Positions 54,492-62,636 of a stretch of DNA of 64,000 nt are shown here, piece after piece. Numbering within the stretch: the stretch's first letter is position 1; each line of letters opens with the position of its first letter. Below the pieces are notes generated by a model. That model did no database searches and had not been told where the DNA came from. It saw nothing but the letters and a program-made list of their open reading frames with translations. The stretch is from Emcibacteraceae bacterium (GTDB lineage Bacteria; Pseudomonadota; Alphaproteobacteria; Sphingomonadales; Emcibacteraceae). Location of the stretch: NCBI GenBank assembly GCA_028281625.1, contig JANQJN010000078.1:1-64000 (forward strand). Reading direction: 5' to 3'. The translations under genes were made by a program, and so were the position numbers.

Positions 54492-57173
54492 ATGGTGAGT
54501 TTAAGTGAGAACCTACCAACTAGAAAATTCAAAAACACTGTATCAGCTACTGCTTTAATAATTGCTATGACGACTATTCCGACCACTGCAGCTTTTGCGC
54601 AGCAAGCGGCTACACCGGTCAACGTGTTGCAAGATGATGATGTTGATACGATAGTAACCATTGGTACAAGAAGACCGGGAAGAACAGCTGTAGACAGTAA
54701 TGTTCCTGTCGACTCAATTGATGCCGAAATACTTTCAACCACTGGATTTACTGACATTAACAGACAATTGCAGGGGGTGTTACCAAGCTTTAACTATCCA
54801 CAACCTTCTGTTGTGGATGGTACAGAACATGTAAAACCTGCATCTATCCGCGGATTGGCGCCTGACCAAACATTGGTGCTGATCAACGGTAAAAGGCGAC
54901 ACTCAAGTGCGCTACTTAACCTTAATGGTTCTGCAGGGCGGGGATCCGTTTCTGTTGATCTGAACTCAATCCCTTCAATGGCCATACAGCGTGTTGAAGT
55001 GCTTCGTGACGGTGCTGCTGCTCAATATGGTTCAGACGCAATTGCCGGCGTTATCAATATTGTGACCAAAACTAAGCAGGAAGGTGGTTCAATAACAGTT
55101 AAGGGTGGATTTCATCGAACCACATTGGATGGTGTTCCGCAGTTACTAGGCATTCAAGAAGGGCCAAATGGGTATCCTGTACAAAATGGTGGTTCTCGAC
55201 TTGCACGTATTAACAGCGACGAAGATATTTCACGCACAGACGGCGAAACATTAAACGTGGCAGCAAATTACGGTCTCCCAATTGGCGAGAACGGATATTT
55301 TAACATCACTGGTGAATATAACCTGGCCGCTCGAACCAACCGCGGGGGACAGGACGACGGCGATACTTATCCTCTACTAGGAAATGGCGAACGTGACCCA
55401 CGTGAGTTAACTGTGGATCGGAACCGTTACTTTTATGGTAATCCTTCGAGTGAGGCGTACACTGCTCTCGCCAACGCGGGTTACGAAATTAGTGATGCAA
55501 TTGAATTATATGCAACGACCACCTTTCAGAATCGTGATGCGACATCTGGGGCTTTCTACCGTGAAGCGTCAGATGAAGCGTTTGGTATTCAGTCTATTTA
55601 TCCCGATGGATTTACACCTCGCATTCAATCAAGAATTGATGATCTCTCTATTTTAGGAGGGGCAAGAGGCATGATTGGCGAATGGAATTACGACCTTAGT
55701 GGCGTGTGGGGGAAAAATAAAATTTCCTATAATAATATCAATACTGCCAATATCACTTTCCTGGAAGCGACGCCAACAGAATTCTACGGTGGGTTTTTGG
55801 AACATAGTCAAACGACCATCAATGCGGATATGTCCAGATTGATTGATGTGCAAGGATTATCTTCGCCACTGTCTATTGCTTTCGGAGCGGAATATAGAAA
55901 AGAAAACTATGGTATAGGTGCCGGGGATCGTGCCGCTTATACAAATCAGCCGCTTCTTGACGCCAATGGTGATTATATCCTTGATGCCAATGATAATATT
56001 CAATTTGGAGATGCGCTTTTGCCTGTTGGGTCGCACTTGTTTGCTCAGGGCTCCCTGTACTTTAGCGATAATGATGCAACCAGTCGAAACAGGGATTCAG
56101 TAGGCATTTATGCAGAAGTTGATGCTGATGTTACTGACAGATGGAACATCACTGTAGCAGGTCGATTTGAAGATTATTCTGATTTTGGTAGTACCACCAA
56201 CGGTAAAATCGCGACAAGATATAATCTCGCCGATACATTCGCGGTTCGTGGTTCATTCAGTACTGGTTTTCGCGCGCCATCATTGCATCAGCAGCACTTC
56301 ACGTCAACAGTTACGCTGTTTACCAATGGAATACCATCTGACGTTGGTACATTGCCTGCGACAAGTCCGGCTGCAATGGCATTGGGTGGGACACAGTTGC
56401 AAGCAGAAAAATCGAACAACATCAGCTTAGGTTTTACCTGGACACCCACTGATGAATTTACGGTTACGGTTGATGCATACCAAATCAATATTGATGATAG
56501 AATAGTGTTGTCCGAAACATTAGGTAACAATGCAGAGGAAGCGGCAATCGTGCAGCAGGTGTTTGCACAAGAAGGTATCGTTGGTGTTGGCTCTGCTCGT
56601 TTCTTCATCAATGGTGTTGATAGTAAAACGGAAGGGGTAGACGTAACTGCTGTTTATTCTACGGAACTTGGTGATGGTAGTGATCTTGGAATTACGGGTG
56701 GATTTAACTATACAAAAACCGAAGTTAGTGACGTTATCGCAACGGTAGGGCCAGCCTCCCTTTTTGCGCCGGAAGTACTTTTCTCCAGACGTGAAACTAA
56801 GAGGTTGGAAAACGCCGCTCCAAAAACCAAAACTAACTTAACTGTAACCTGGGACAAAAATGATTTTGGAGTTGTGCTGCGTGGAAATTATTATGGCAGC
56901 GTTACACAGCCAGGTACCACAGAAGTTGGTGACGTGACCATAGATCCAGCACTTATTTTTGATGCGGAAGTAAATTATCGCTTTAATGAAACTTTTAGCG
57001 GTTCATTGGGTGTAAATAATTTATTCGACAAGTATCCAAAATCCGCAGTGCAAAGATCTATTGAAGCCGGGAATTCTCCGTCTCAATTTAACTATATTTT
57101 CCCATATGCAGGCTTCTCGTCTTATGGTTTCCAAGGCAGATATATTTATGGAACTGTAACAGCAGATTTCTAA
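54492..57173 (+). CDS. TonB-dependent receptor
   Basis: An 893-residue outer-membrane receptor. A signal peptide (TALIIAMTTIPTTAAFA, cleavage before QQAAT) precedes a TonB-box-like segment (DDVDTIVTIGTRRPG), the plug domain (residues about 70-190; IRGLAPDQTLVLINGKRRHS and RVEVLRDGAAAQYGSDAIAG) and a long barrel ending YIYGTVTADF. Its plug type is common among receptors for organic compounds and peptides in proteobacteria, so the ligand need not be iron. It is divergent from gltS-ggt and next to a LysR gene, suggesting a role in uptake of gamma-glutamyl compounds. Confidence 0.92.
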   Translation: MVSLSENLPTRKFKNTVSATALIIAMTTIPTTAAFAQQAATPVNVLQDDDVDTIVTIGTRRPGRTAVDSNVPVDSIDAEILSTTGFTDINRQLQGVLPSFNYPQPSVVDGTEHVKPASIRGLAPDQTLVLINGKRRHSSALLNLNGSAGRGSVSVDLNSIPSMAIQRVEVLRDGAAAQYGSDAIAGVINIVTKTKQEGGSITVKGGFHRTTLDGVPQLLGIQEGPNGYPVQNGGSRLARINSDEDISRTDGETLNVAANYGLPIGENGYFNITGEYNLAARTNRGGQDDGDTYPLLGNGERDPRELTVDRNRYFYGNPSSEAYTALANAGYEISDAIELYATTTFQNRDATSGAFYREASDEAFGIQSIYPDGFTPRIQSRIDDLSILGGARGMIGEWNYDLSGVWGKNKISYNNINTANITFLEATPTEFYGGFLEHSQTTINADMSRLIDVQGLSSPLSIAFGAEYRKENYGIGAGDRAAYTNQPLLDANGDYILDANDNIQFGDALLPVGSHLFAQGSLYFSDNDATSRNRDSVGIYAEVDADVTDRWNITVAGRFEDYSDFGSTTNGKIATRYNLADTFAVRGSFSTGFRAPSLHQQHFTSTVTLFTNGIPSDVGTLPATSPAAMALGGTQLQAEKSNNISLGFTWTPTDEFTVTVDAYQINIDDRIVLSETLGNNAEEAAIVQQVFAQEGIVGVGSARFFINGVDSKTEGVDVTAVYSTELGDGSDLGITGGFNYTKTEVSDVIATVGPASLFAPEVLFSRRETKRLENAAPKTKTNLTVTWDKNDFGVVLRGNYYGSVTQPGTTEVGDVTIDPALIFDAEVNYRFNETFSGSLGVNNLFDKYPKSAVQRSIEAGNSPSQFNYIFPYAGFSSYGFQGRYIYGTVTADF

Positions 57174-57200
57174 CAACCTCCCATCTAAGCATCAAATTGG

Positions 57201-57240
57201 AAAAGCGAGCTACTTATTGCAGTCTCGCTTTTTCTTTTTA
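57201..57240 (+). terminator. Intrinsic terminator after the TonB receptor
   Basis: A stem of AAAGCGAG/CTCGCTTT (57202-57209 with 57224-57231) and a 14-nt loop is followed by TTCTTTTT. It lies about 30 nt past the receptor stop and just before the convergent LysR stop. Confidence 0.85.
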
Positions 57241-57269
57241 GGAAGATTGATACATTCTTCAGTATTCAT

Positions 57270-58244
57270 TCATCTAGTGTTTGAAAAGTCGAATTTGAAA
57301 CTGTCAGATAGCCAGTCAAATCTTTCAACGAGTGACGCCACACTTTCGTTCCGAAGTATCTTTTGGCAACTATTTGCGATCTTAGCTGCAATTACGTGGT
57401 CCTCTTTCTTTCGTGCAAGTAAATTTATTTGCCGCGAGAAAGACGCACGTGGCAGCGGCACTAACCTTACATTGCTATAAATTTCCGCTAAGTTTGTAAA
57501 ACATAGCGGCGTCGTGAGCCCAAACCCTTTACCCGAATTTATAATTTTCATCTGCCCAATTACAGACTCTATCTCAATCCACCTTGGCGGAGACACATTC
57601 ATGCGGTTTAATTGCTGTTCGATCCTTCTTCCTGTCCGCGAATTTAAACCGTACCTGATTAGCGGTAACTTGCGGGCTATGGCTTCAATATCTATCTCAT
57701 TCTTATAGTTAGCTGGAAGCGCAAGTACGTAGGGTTCACGCATGAGTTCGAACCTATCTATGTCTTGTTCACCTTCGAGCATCTCGTCAATCGTGATGAC
57801 CATGTCTACTCGGCGTTCAAGAAAAAGCTCGATGTGGTCAGGTGTGATGCCCGAAGATATTTTCCATTGGCTTGCAAGTTCGCCAAATTCGCTAACTAAT
57901 TTAGGGGCAATCGTTTCAGCGCAACTGTTTGCCATGGCAATATGCAGGCGCGCAACATTGTTTCCTGACAGATCTCTTACCGCACCAATTGTTTCATTTT
58001 GTAAAGCGAGTATTTTCAGAGAATAATCGTAGAATATTTCACCTTGACGGGTTAAAGCCAGTGGCCTTCTGTTTCGTGAAAGTAAAGTCACTCTAAGTTG
58101 CTCTTCTAAACTTCGAATAGTTTGGCTCACCGCAGACTGCGAAATTCCAAATTGTTTTGCCACAGCCGACATGGACTTTGTTTCTGCCACAGCGACAAAT
58201 ATCTTTATGTATTTCGCATCTAAGAAAGTGTCTAGGTCGGTCAT
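57270..58244 (-). CDS. LysR family transcriptional regulator
   Basis: A 324-residue regulator with an N-terminal winged helix (residues about 8-67; KSMSAVAKQFGISQSAVSQT, then LEEQLRVTLLSRNRRPLAL) and a C-terminal substrate-binding-like effector domain (residues about 95-300). It is convergent with the TonB receptor gene and not adjacent to a divergent target gene on its own 5' side, where a 0.9 kb non-coding region lies. The simplest target is the receptor/gltS/ggt group, but it could regulate elsewhere. Confidence 0.93.
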   Translation of the reverse strand: MTDLDTFLDAKYIKIFVAVAETKSMSAVAKQFGISQSAVSQTIRSLEEQLRVTLLSRNRRPLALTRQGEIFYDYSLKILALQNETIGAVRDLSGNNVARLHIAMANSCAETIAPKLVSEFGELASQWKISSGITPDHIELFLERRVDMVITIDEMLEGEQDIDRFELMREPYVLALPANYKNEIDIEAIARKLPLIRYGLNSRTGRRIEQQLNRMNVSPPRWIEIESVIGQMKIINSGKGFGLTTPLCFTNLAEIYSNVRLVPLPRASFSRQINLLARKKEDHVIAAKIANSCQKILRNESVASLVERFDWLSDSFKFDFSNTR

Positions 58245-58600
58245 ACTATCATAGTACTAAAATAGATTGTTTCAGCAAGCAGAAGGTAGAGTGTCAAGTG
58301 CGGTAAGTTATTTGTGTATCAGTGAAACGGGAAATTTATGTACTAATTATCGAGTTAACATGTTGTGTTAAAACATCGTTTAAAAACATCATATTTGCTT
58401 ATAGTATTAATAAGAACATCTTATTTTGAATTTTATTATTTCATCTATCCAACCAACACGACTTCCCCAAGACTAACTCTATTAAATAGTAATAAATATA
58501 ATGTCGCAGTTTTTTAAAGTTGTACTGCTAGATTAGGATATATTTTCTTGCAAGTGGTAGTGAGGTCCACCTCAGAGCGTTGCTTTGTTCATTACATCAC

Positions 58601-58638
58601 AAAACCTTATTAAAATTATTGTAAATCGGTGGCTTTGT
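58601..58638. repeat. 38-nt dispersed repeat, copy 2
   Basis: This segment matches the 3' end of the ABC-type membrane protein gene (21543-21580) at 33 of 38 bases without gaps. The similarity stops abruptly on both sides. No homologous coding frame surrounds it here. Confidence 0.75.
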
Positions 58639-58776
58639 AAGCTTTATGGCTTTTGATCTACAGGCTCAAATGGGAGTAGTAGTTTTGGTTAACGGCACAA
58701 GATATTTTAGTGATTTAGCCTTAAAAATTTTAGATCCTACCTATCCACTTCGGGATGTTAAGTAAGGGAGCCTATC

Positions 58777-58804
58777 TTGCCGCTTTGGGTCGATAGCAAT
58801 CATT
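58777..58804 (-). repeat. 31-bp dispersed intergenic repeat, copy D
   Basis: This copy reads TTGCCGCTTTGGGTCGATAG then CAATCATT on the plus strand, the reverse orientation of copies A and B. The 5' end (GAATGT of copy C) is replaced, so it is the most diverged of the four. Confidence 0.7.
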
Positions 58805-58862
58805 TAGAGATTGCCTGTTATTGTCTTCTTGCGTGATCAAATTCCCAATGGGTAAGTTTGTA

Positions 58863-58980
58863 TTCCCTGTTCTTGAGTCAGGGAAAAATTATGTAGAAAG
58901 ACAGATTTTATGGGCTTTTTGACGCGAAAGAATGAATAACTGGATCAGATTCTTGCAAATTCCCTGTATTTTAGGGAATT
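58863..58980. other. Two related TTCCCT hairpins about 90 bp apart
   Basis: The first is TTCCCTG/CAGGGAA (58863-58869 and 58879-58885) with a 9-nt loop. The second is AATTCCCT/AGGGAATT (58958-58965 and 58973-58980) with a 7-nt loop and perfect pairing. They share the TTCCCT core and lie in non-coding sequence. They could be ends of a decayed repeat element or part of a small RNA. No open frame explains them. Confidence 0.5.
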
Positions 58981-59181
58981 ATGTCAGAGACGGGTTAGCC
59001 GTAGACTGCCCACACCACCACTCCCTTCTAAGTTTTATCATTAATTTATACAGAGTTGACAGCAACCGCAGAACAATATTGAAAGAATTTGATTTTTTTA
59101 TGTATTGATGAAATCGTATTGATAAAGAATATACAGAAATAGTGTTTTCGTCATAAACTGAAATCCTCTTCAGGAAACATT

Positions 59182-61359
59182 GTGATCATTATGAAACAAG
59201 CGAAGGATACACAACCCTCAAGGCCAGTAAATCTATTCACATATTTTTTAGATATTAAAGTATCAACAAGATTGATTTCTGGTTTTACAATTATTGCGCT
59301 TATCGGTGTAATTGTTGGCAGTTCAGGGCTCTACTATATCTACAAAATTGATAATAATCTAAACCGGATTACCGATATAACGGCACCTACGGTGGAAACG
59401 GCAGATGATCTTATTGCCAACATATGGGAAGCAATGAAAGTAGCAGAAGAGGTTATTGCTAATGAAGAATTGCAGCAATTGCCTGCGTTGGTATTAGAGT
59501 TTGATAAACTGAGTGATGAATTTCAACAAACGTATGTAGAACTTACAACCATTGTTATCGATGAAAATCTGCTGGATGAATTGGAGGCGGTAAAATCCGG
59601 GCATGTAGAGTTTATCAGAGCCGCGCATGAAATGTTTGAAACTCATTCATTGGAACTTGAACAAATAGAGAGTGCGGACCAATTACTTATAGATTTTGAT
59701 ATTCAAGGGATCGCATTAATTACATCGCTTGATGAGTTTGCAGCAGATAACCAACTGGAAATGGCAAATGCGGAGGAGGAGGGCGATCGCTTGGAACGTT
59801 CGGGGGCTAGCGCCGGGGACGTAAACCGTGTCCTTGGCGGACTATATGATCAAGATTATCCAGTAGTTGAAGCTTCGTTTAAATTTCAGCGTTTAATCTT
59901 AGAAATGCAGGACAGTGTCAGAGAGTATATGGTCGAAGAAAGTCCAGAAAAATTAACCGAGATAAGAGGCAAATATGAACAAAATAAAAGGCTTGCAACA
60001 CCATATCTAAATTTGATCAAGCAATTGTCGGAAACTGAAAAGGAGTCGCAAGATATAAATCAGCTGGAAGCCCTCTTTAACAACTGGATATTGCTCGCTG
60101 AGCAGAATGAAGGATTGTTTAAAATTCATCTAAATTACCTTGATGTTGAAAATACAGCGGACAATTTAGCGGAAAGATTGGATTTGGATGCTGATAATAT
60201 GGCGGGTATTCTGAACCAAGTTGCTGATTTCGCTGATGCTATTAATGATGGTGCGGATGAAGAGACAGCGGCGGTGGTGGAACAGGCGAGAAATGTCGTA
60301 GCAGTTTTATTGTTCCTAACAGTTCTTTCTTCAGCGTTCTTGATTGCCATGGTCATAAAAACAGTTACCCGGCCAATTCAAACTTTGACGCGTACCATGG
60401 CTAGCTTGGGAGCGGGTGATGAGCCAACCTCTCTATCAGAAGAGCAAGTACGAAATGACGAAATTGGTGAATTGGCGTCAACATTCAATACATTAATTTC
60501 CCAACTTCGTGCGGCTACTAAGAATCTGGAGGATCAAGTTCAAAATAGAACAACAGAACTTTATACCGTAAACAAAAACCTTGAAGAAGAATTGGAACTT
60601 CGACGTTCCTTGGAAAGCCAATTGGTTCACGCGCAGAAACTGGATAGTTTGGGAACGTTGGCCGGTGGCGTTGCACACGACTTTAACAATATGCTTTATG
60701 TTATTTCGGGAAGCAATCAACTTGCGCAGGATTTGGTCAAACCTGACAGTGAAATTGGAAAACATCTGAAGAGAATAGGCGAGGCGGCAGATCGTTCACA
60801 CGAGATAGTCAGTCAAATTCTCTACTTTAGCAGGCAGGAAAGGTTAGACCGCAAACCAGTCATGGTCGCGAAAGTCATAGATGATGCCATTAAACTGGTT
60901 CGCGCAGGCTTGCCATCTACTATAAAACTGGATGTCAGTATTTCAGATAAATGTGGATCTATCTTGGCGGATGAAACCCAGATCCATCAGTTAATCGTCA
61001 ATCTCACCACTAATGCGTTTCATGCGTATCAAGAAAGTAAGGGTACGGTCAGCGTATCTCTCATACCGATAAATATTAGTGAAAAATCTGCCAGAAAACA
61101 TGTCGGGTTACGTTCGGGTACCTATGTAAAGTTAAGTATTCAGGATGAGGGTATCGGGATCAAGGAAGAGCATTTTACCAAAATATTTGATCCGTTCTTC
61201 ACAACAAAAGAAGTAGGAGAAGGAACGGGCTTGGGCCTCGCTGTTGTCCACGGAATTGTAACTGCGCATGATGGTGTTATAATGTTTGAGAGTACTCCTT
61301 GTGTGGGAACGCAGTTTGATGTGTATTTACCAGAGATTGATGATGAGAACATCAAGTGA
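59182..61359 (+). CDS. Membrane sensor histidine kinase with HAMP domain
   Basis: A 725-residue sensor kinase. The start is taken as GTG 59182, six nt after AGGA; an ATG lies three codons on. Helix 1 is at residues about 32-56 (GFTIIALIGVIVGSSGLYYI). A long, largely helical periplasmic sensor region rich in Asp and Glu follows (about 57-370), then helix 2 (NVVAVLLFLTVLSSAFLIAM), HAMP (RPIQTLTRTMASLGAG), a coiled coil, HisKA with LGTLAGGVAHDFNNMLYVIS (His about 497) and ATPase motifs NLTTNAFHAYQ, DEGIGI and GEGTGLGLAVVHGIV. It is 58 bp before a response-regulator gene and probably forms a pair with it. Confidence 0.93.
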   Translation: MIIMKQAKDTQPSRPVNLFTYFLDIKVSTRLISGFTIIALIGVIVGSSGLYYIYKIDNNLNRITDITAPTVETADDLIANIWEAMKVAEEVIANEELQQLPALVLEFDKLSDEFQQTYVELTTIVIDENLLDELEAVKSGHVEFIRAAHEMFETHSLELEQIESADQLLIDFDIQGIALITSLDEFAADNQLEMANAEEEGDRLERSGASAGDVNRVLGGLYDQDYPVVEASFKFQRLILEMQDSVREYMVEESPEKLTEIRGKYEQNKRLATPYLNLIKQLSETEKESQDINQLEALFNNWILLAEQNEGLFKIHLNYLDVENTADNLAERLDLDADNMAGILNQVADFADAINDGADEETAAVVEQARNVVAVLLFLTVLSSAFLIAMVIKTVTRPIQTLTRTMASLGAGDEPTSLSEEQVRNDEIGELASTFNTLISQLRAATKNLEDQVQNRTTELYTVNKNLEEELELRRSLESQLVHAQKLDSLGTLAGGVAHDFNNMLYVISGSNQLAQDLVKPDSEIGKHLKRIGEAADRSHEIVSQILYFSRQERLDRKPVMVAKVIDDAIKLVRAGLPSTIKLDVSISDKCGSILADETQIHQLIVNLTTNAFHAYQESKGTVSVSLIPINISEKSARKHVGLRSGTYVKLSIQDEGIGIKEEHFTKIFDPFFTTKEVGEGTGLGLAVVHGIVTAHDGVIMFESTPCVGTQFDVYLPEIDDENIK

Positions 61360-61417
61360 ACTGGGCAAATTTGTTTATAATTATTATCTTTCATACTTCA
61401 ATTTATAGAGGTTTATA

Positions 61418-61786
61418 ATGGCAAGAATTCTTATTATTGACGACGAAGAATTGATTTGCGGAATGCTGGAAACATTATTCGATAGAGCCGGTCATGAGGT
61501 TGATACAGCTCACGATGGGATAATGGGGCTTGAAATTTATCAGGAGAAACCGGCTCAGGTCGTAATAACAGATATTATAATGCCAGAAAGTGATGGTTTG
61601 GAAACTATTAAAAACCTGAAACAGATCAATCCTGATGTCAAAATTATTGCTATTTCCGGAGGATCAAGAATAAAACAGGTTGATTTTCTAGAAGTTGCAT
61701 CTGATCTGGGGGCTGATCATGCATTTTTTAAACCGCTGGATCACACAAAATTAATGCAAGCCGTTGATAGTTGTTTGGTATCCTAA
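61418..61786 (+). CDS. Single-domain response regulator
   Basis: A 122-residue receiver without an output domain. Acidic residues are in LIIDDEELI, and the phospho-acceptor Asp is in VVITDIIMPESDG (near residue 53). The Ser/Thr switch is in IIAISGG, and the conserved Lys is in HAFFKPLD. It is likely phosphorylated by the kinase just upstream and then acts by protein contact, as CheY-like proteins do. A chemoreceptor gene lies about 850 bp away, which makes a motility-related role possible but unproved. Confidence 0.93.
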   Translation: MARILIIDDEELICGMLETLFDRAGHEVDTAHDGIMGLEIYQEKPAQVVITDIIMPESDGLETIKNLKQINPDVKIIAISGGSRIKQVDFLEVASDLGADHAFFKPLDHTKLMQAVDSCLVS

Positions 61787-61813
61787 AAAATTAGTGACAG
61801 AATTATCTTTAAA

Positions 61814-62416
61814 TCAATTCTTGTCTTCGGGTGTCATTGGGCCATGTTTTGGGCATAACGGCGGTCCAACTTTTTCGATCCATTTGCGTGAAACACGTGC
61901 CACGTAACCGCATTCATTGCAGGATACCTTTATTAGACGTGTAGTTTGTTTACCAGACCGAACATAATTCTGTGTCATCGTCTCCGACTCTGGTATAGAG
62001 CCAATAGTTTTTTCTATTGGGCGGAAGAGTTCTTTAAAAACCTGTCCCGGGGGTGTCTCAAATTTCTTTCCTCGTAGACCGATCGATATAGCGAGATGTT
62101 GAAACAAATGGCCGAACTGATCTTTAGGACCAGCAGCGATGCTGCATAGCTGTTGTGCAATGGCGGCGCCAACGGTAAGGGAGTCATTTTGATCGGGCCT
62201 AACAATTAAAACAAAACTTGCGCCATTATCGTGTGTCCAGGATTCAGCCACGGTATTACTGCGCTGGCCGGAACTTGGAAAACCGCTTTGAATTTCATAT
62301 TTGGGTAGAGGGAAGCCAAGATCATCGTACCAGCTCGACATCAAGTTAGCAGCTTTCTTGAGCCATTCTTCTCTAGTCGTAGAGTTTTGACTATTTTCCT
62401 TTTCTGACTTTGCCAT
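61814..62416 (-). CDS. SprT-like zinc-ribbon protein lacking the HExxH protease motif
   Basis: A 200-residue protein that follows the plan of SprT-like proteins: an N-terminal TREEWLKKAANLMSSWYDDL region, a SGFPSSGQRS segment, a central helix, the block GLRGKKFETPPGQVFKELF and a C-terminal zinc ribbon (TRLIKVSCNECGYVARVSRK, later GPPLCPKHGPM). In the usual family the central helix carries HELxHA with zinc-binding His residues and a catalytic Glu. Here this helix reads AAIAQQLCSIAAG, and the later His-Gly position is also changed. The metal-ribbon cysteines remain. It therefore looks like a pseudo-protease, perhaps kept for nucleic-acid or protein binding. Confidence 0.7.
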   Translation of the reverse strand: MAKSEKENSQNSTTREEWLKKAANLMSSWYDDLGFPLPKYEIQSGFPSSGQRSNTVAESWTHDNGASFVLIVRPDQNDSLTVGAAIAQQLCSIAAGPKDQFGHLFQHLAISIGLRGKKFETPPGQVFKELFRPIEKTIGSIPESETMTQNYVRSGKQTTRLIKVSCNECGYVARVSRKWIEKVGPPLCPKHGPMTPEDKN

Positions 62417-62587
62417 AAATAAGAATTTCTTGAATGCTTGTTCGTCGTTGAACTTTCTTCGTAAATTCTACACATCAAAAACTTTTAAGCAAGCATCTCA
62501 AGGCGTTCTGATAACAACTGAAATACTAAATTGTTGGAATATCTAATTATTCCACAATTTTAATATAATGTTTACTTTACTGATCTA

Positions 62588-62620
62588 TATGTTTAAACAA
62601 AATAAAATTGTTTAAACATA
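62588..62620. promoter_or_regulatory. 13-bp inverted repeat just upstream of the chemoreceptor gene
   Basis: Perfect arms TATGTTTAAACAA (62588-62600) and TTGTTTAAACATA (62608-62620) flank a 7-nt AATAAAA spacer. Each arm contains the self-complementary GTTTAAAC. It ends 16 nt before the chemoreceptor ATG, so it may be a protein-binding site or an mRNA hairpin close to the ribosome-binding site. No T-run follows. Confidence 0.7.
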
Positions 62621-62636
62621 GTTACAGGTAATGCAT

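Larger units (their letters stand above)
58245..59181. other. Gene-poor 0.94 kb region with several repeats and hairpins
   Basis: No credible gene was found. It holds a short palindrome TGAGGT-CC-ACCTCA (58561-58574), the second copy of the 38-nt repeat (58601-58638), the fourth copy of the 31-bp repeat (58777-58804), and two TTCCCT hairpins (58863-58885 and 58958-58980). The clustering of such elements suggests remains of mobile DNA or small-RNA loci. Confidence 0.65.

Noticed and set aside
62588-62620. Intrinsic terminator
   Set aside because: The inverted repeat is AT-rich, has no following T-run, and lies directly upstream of a gene start.
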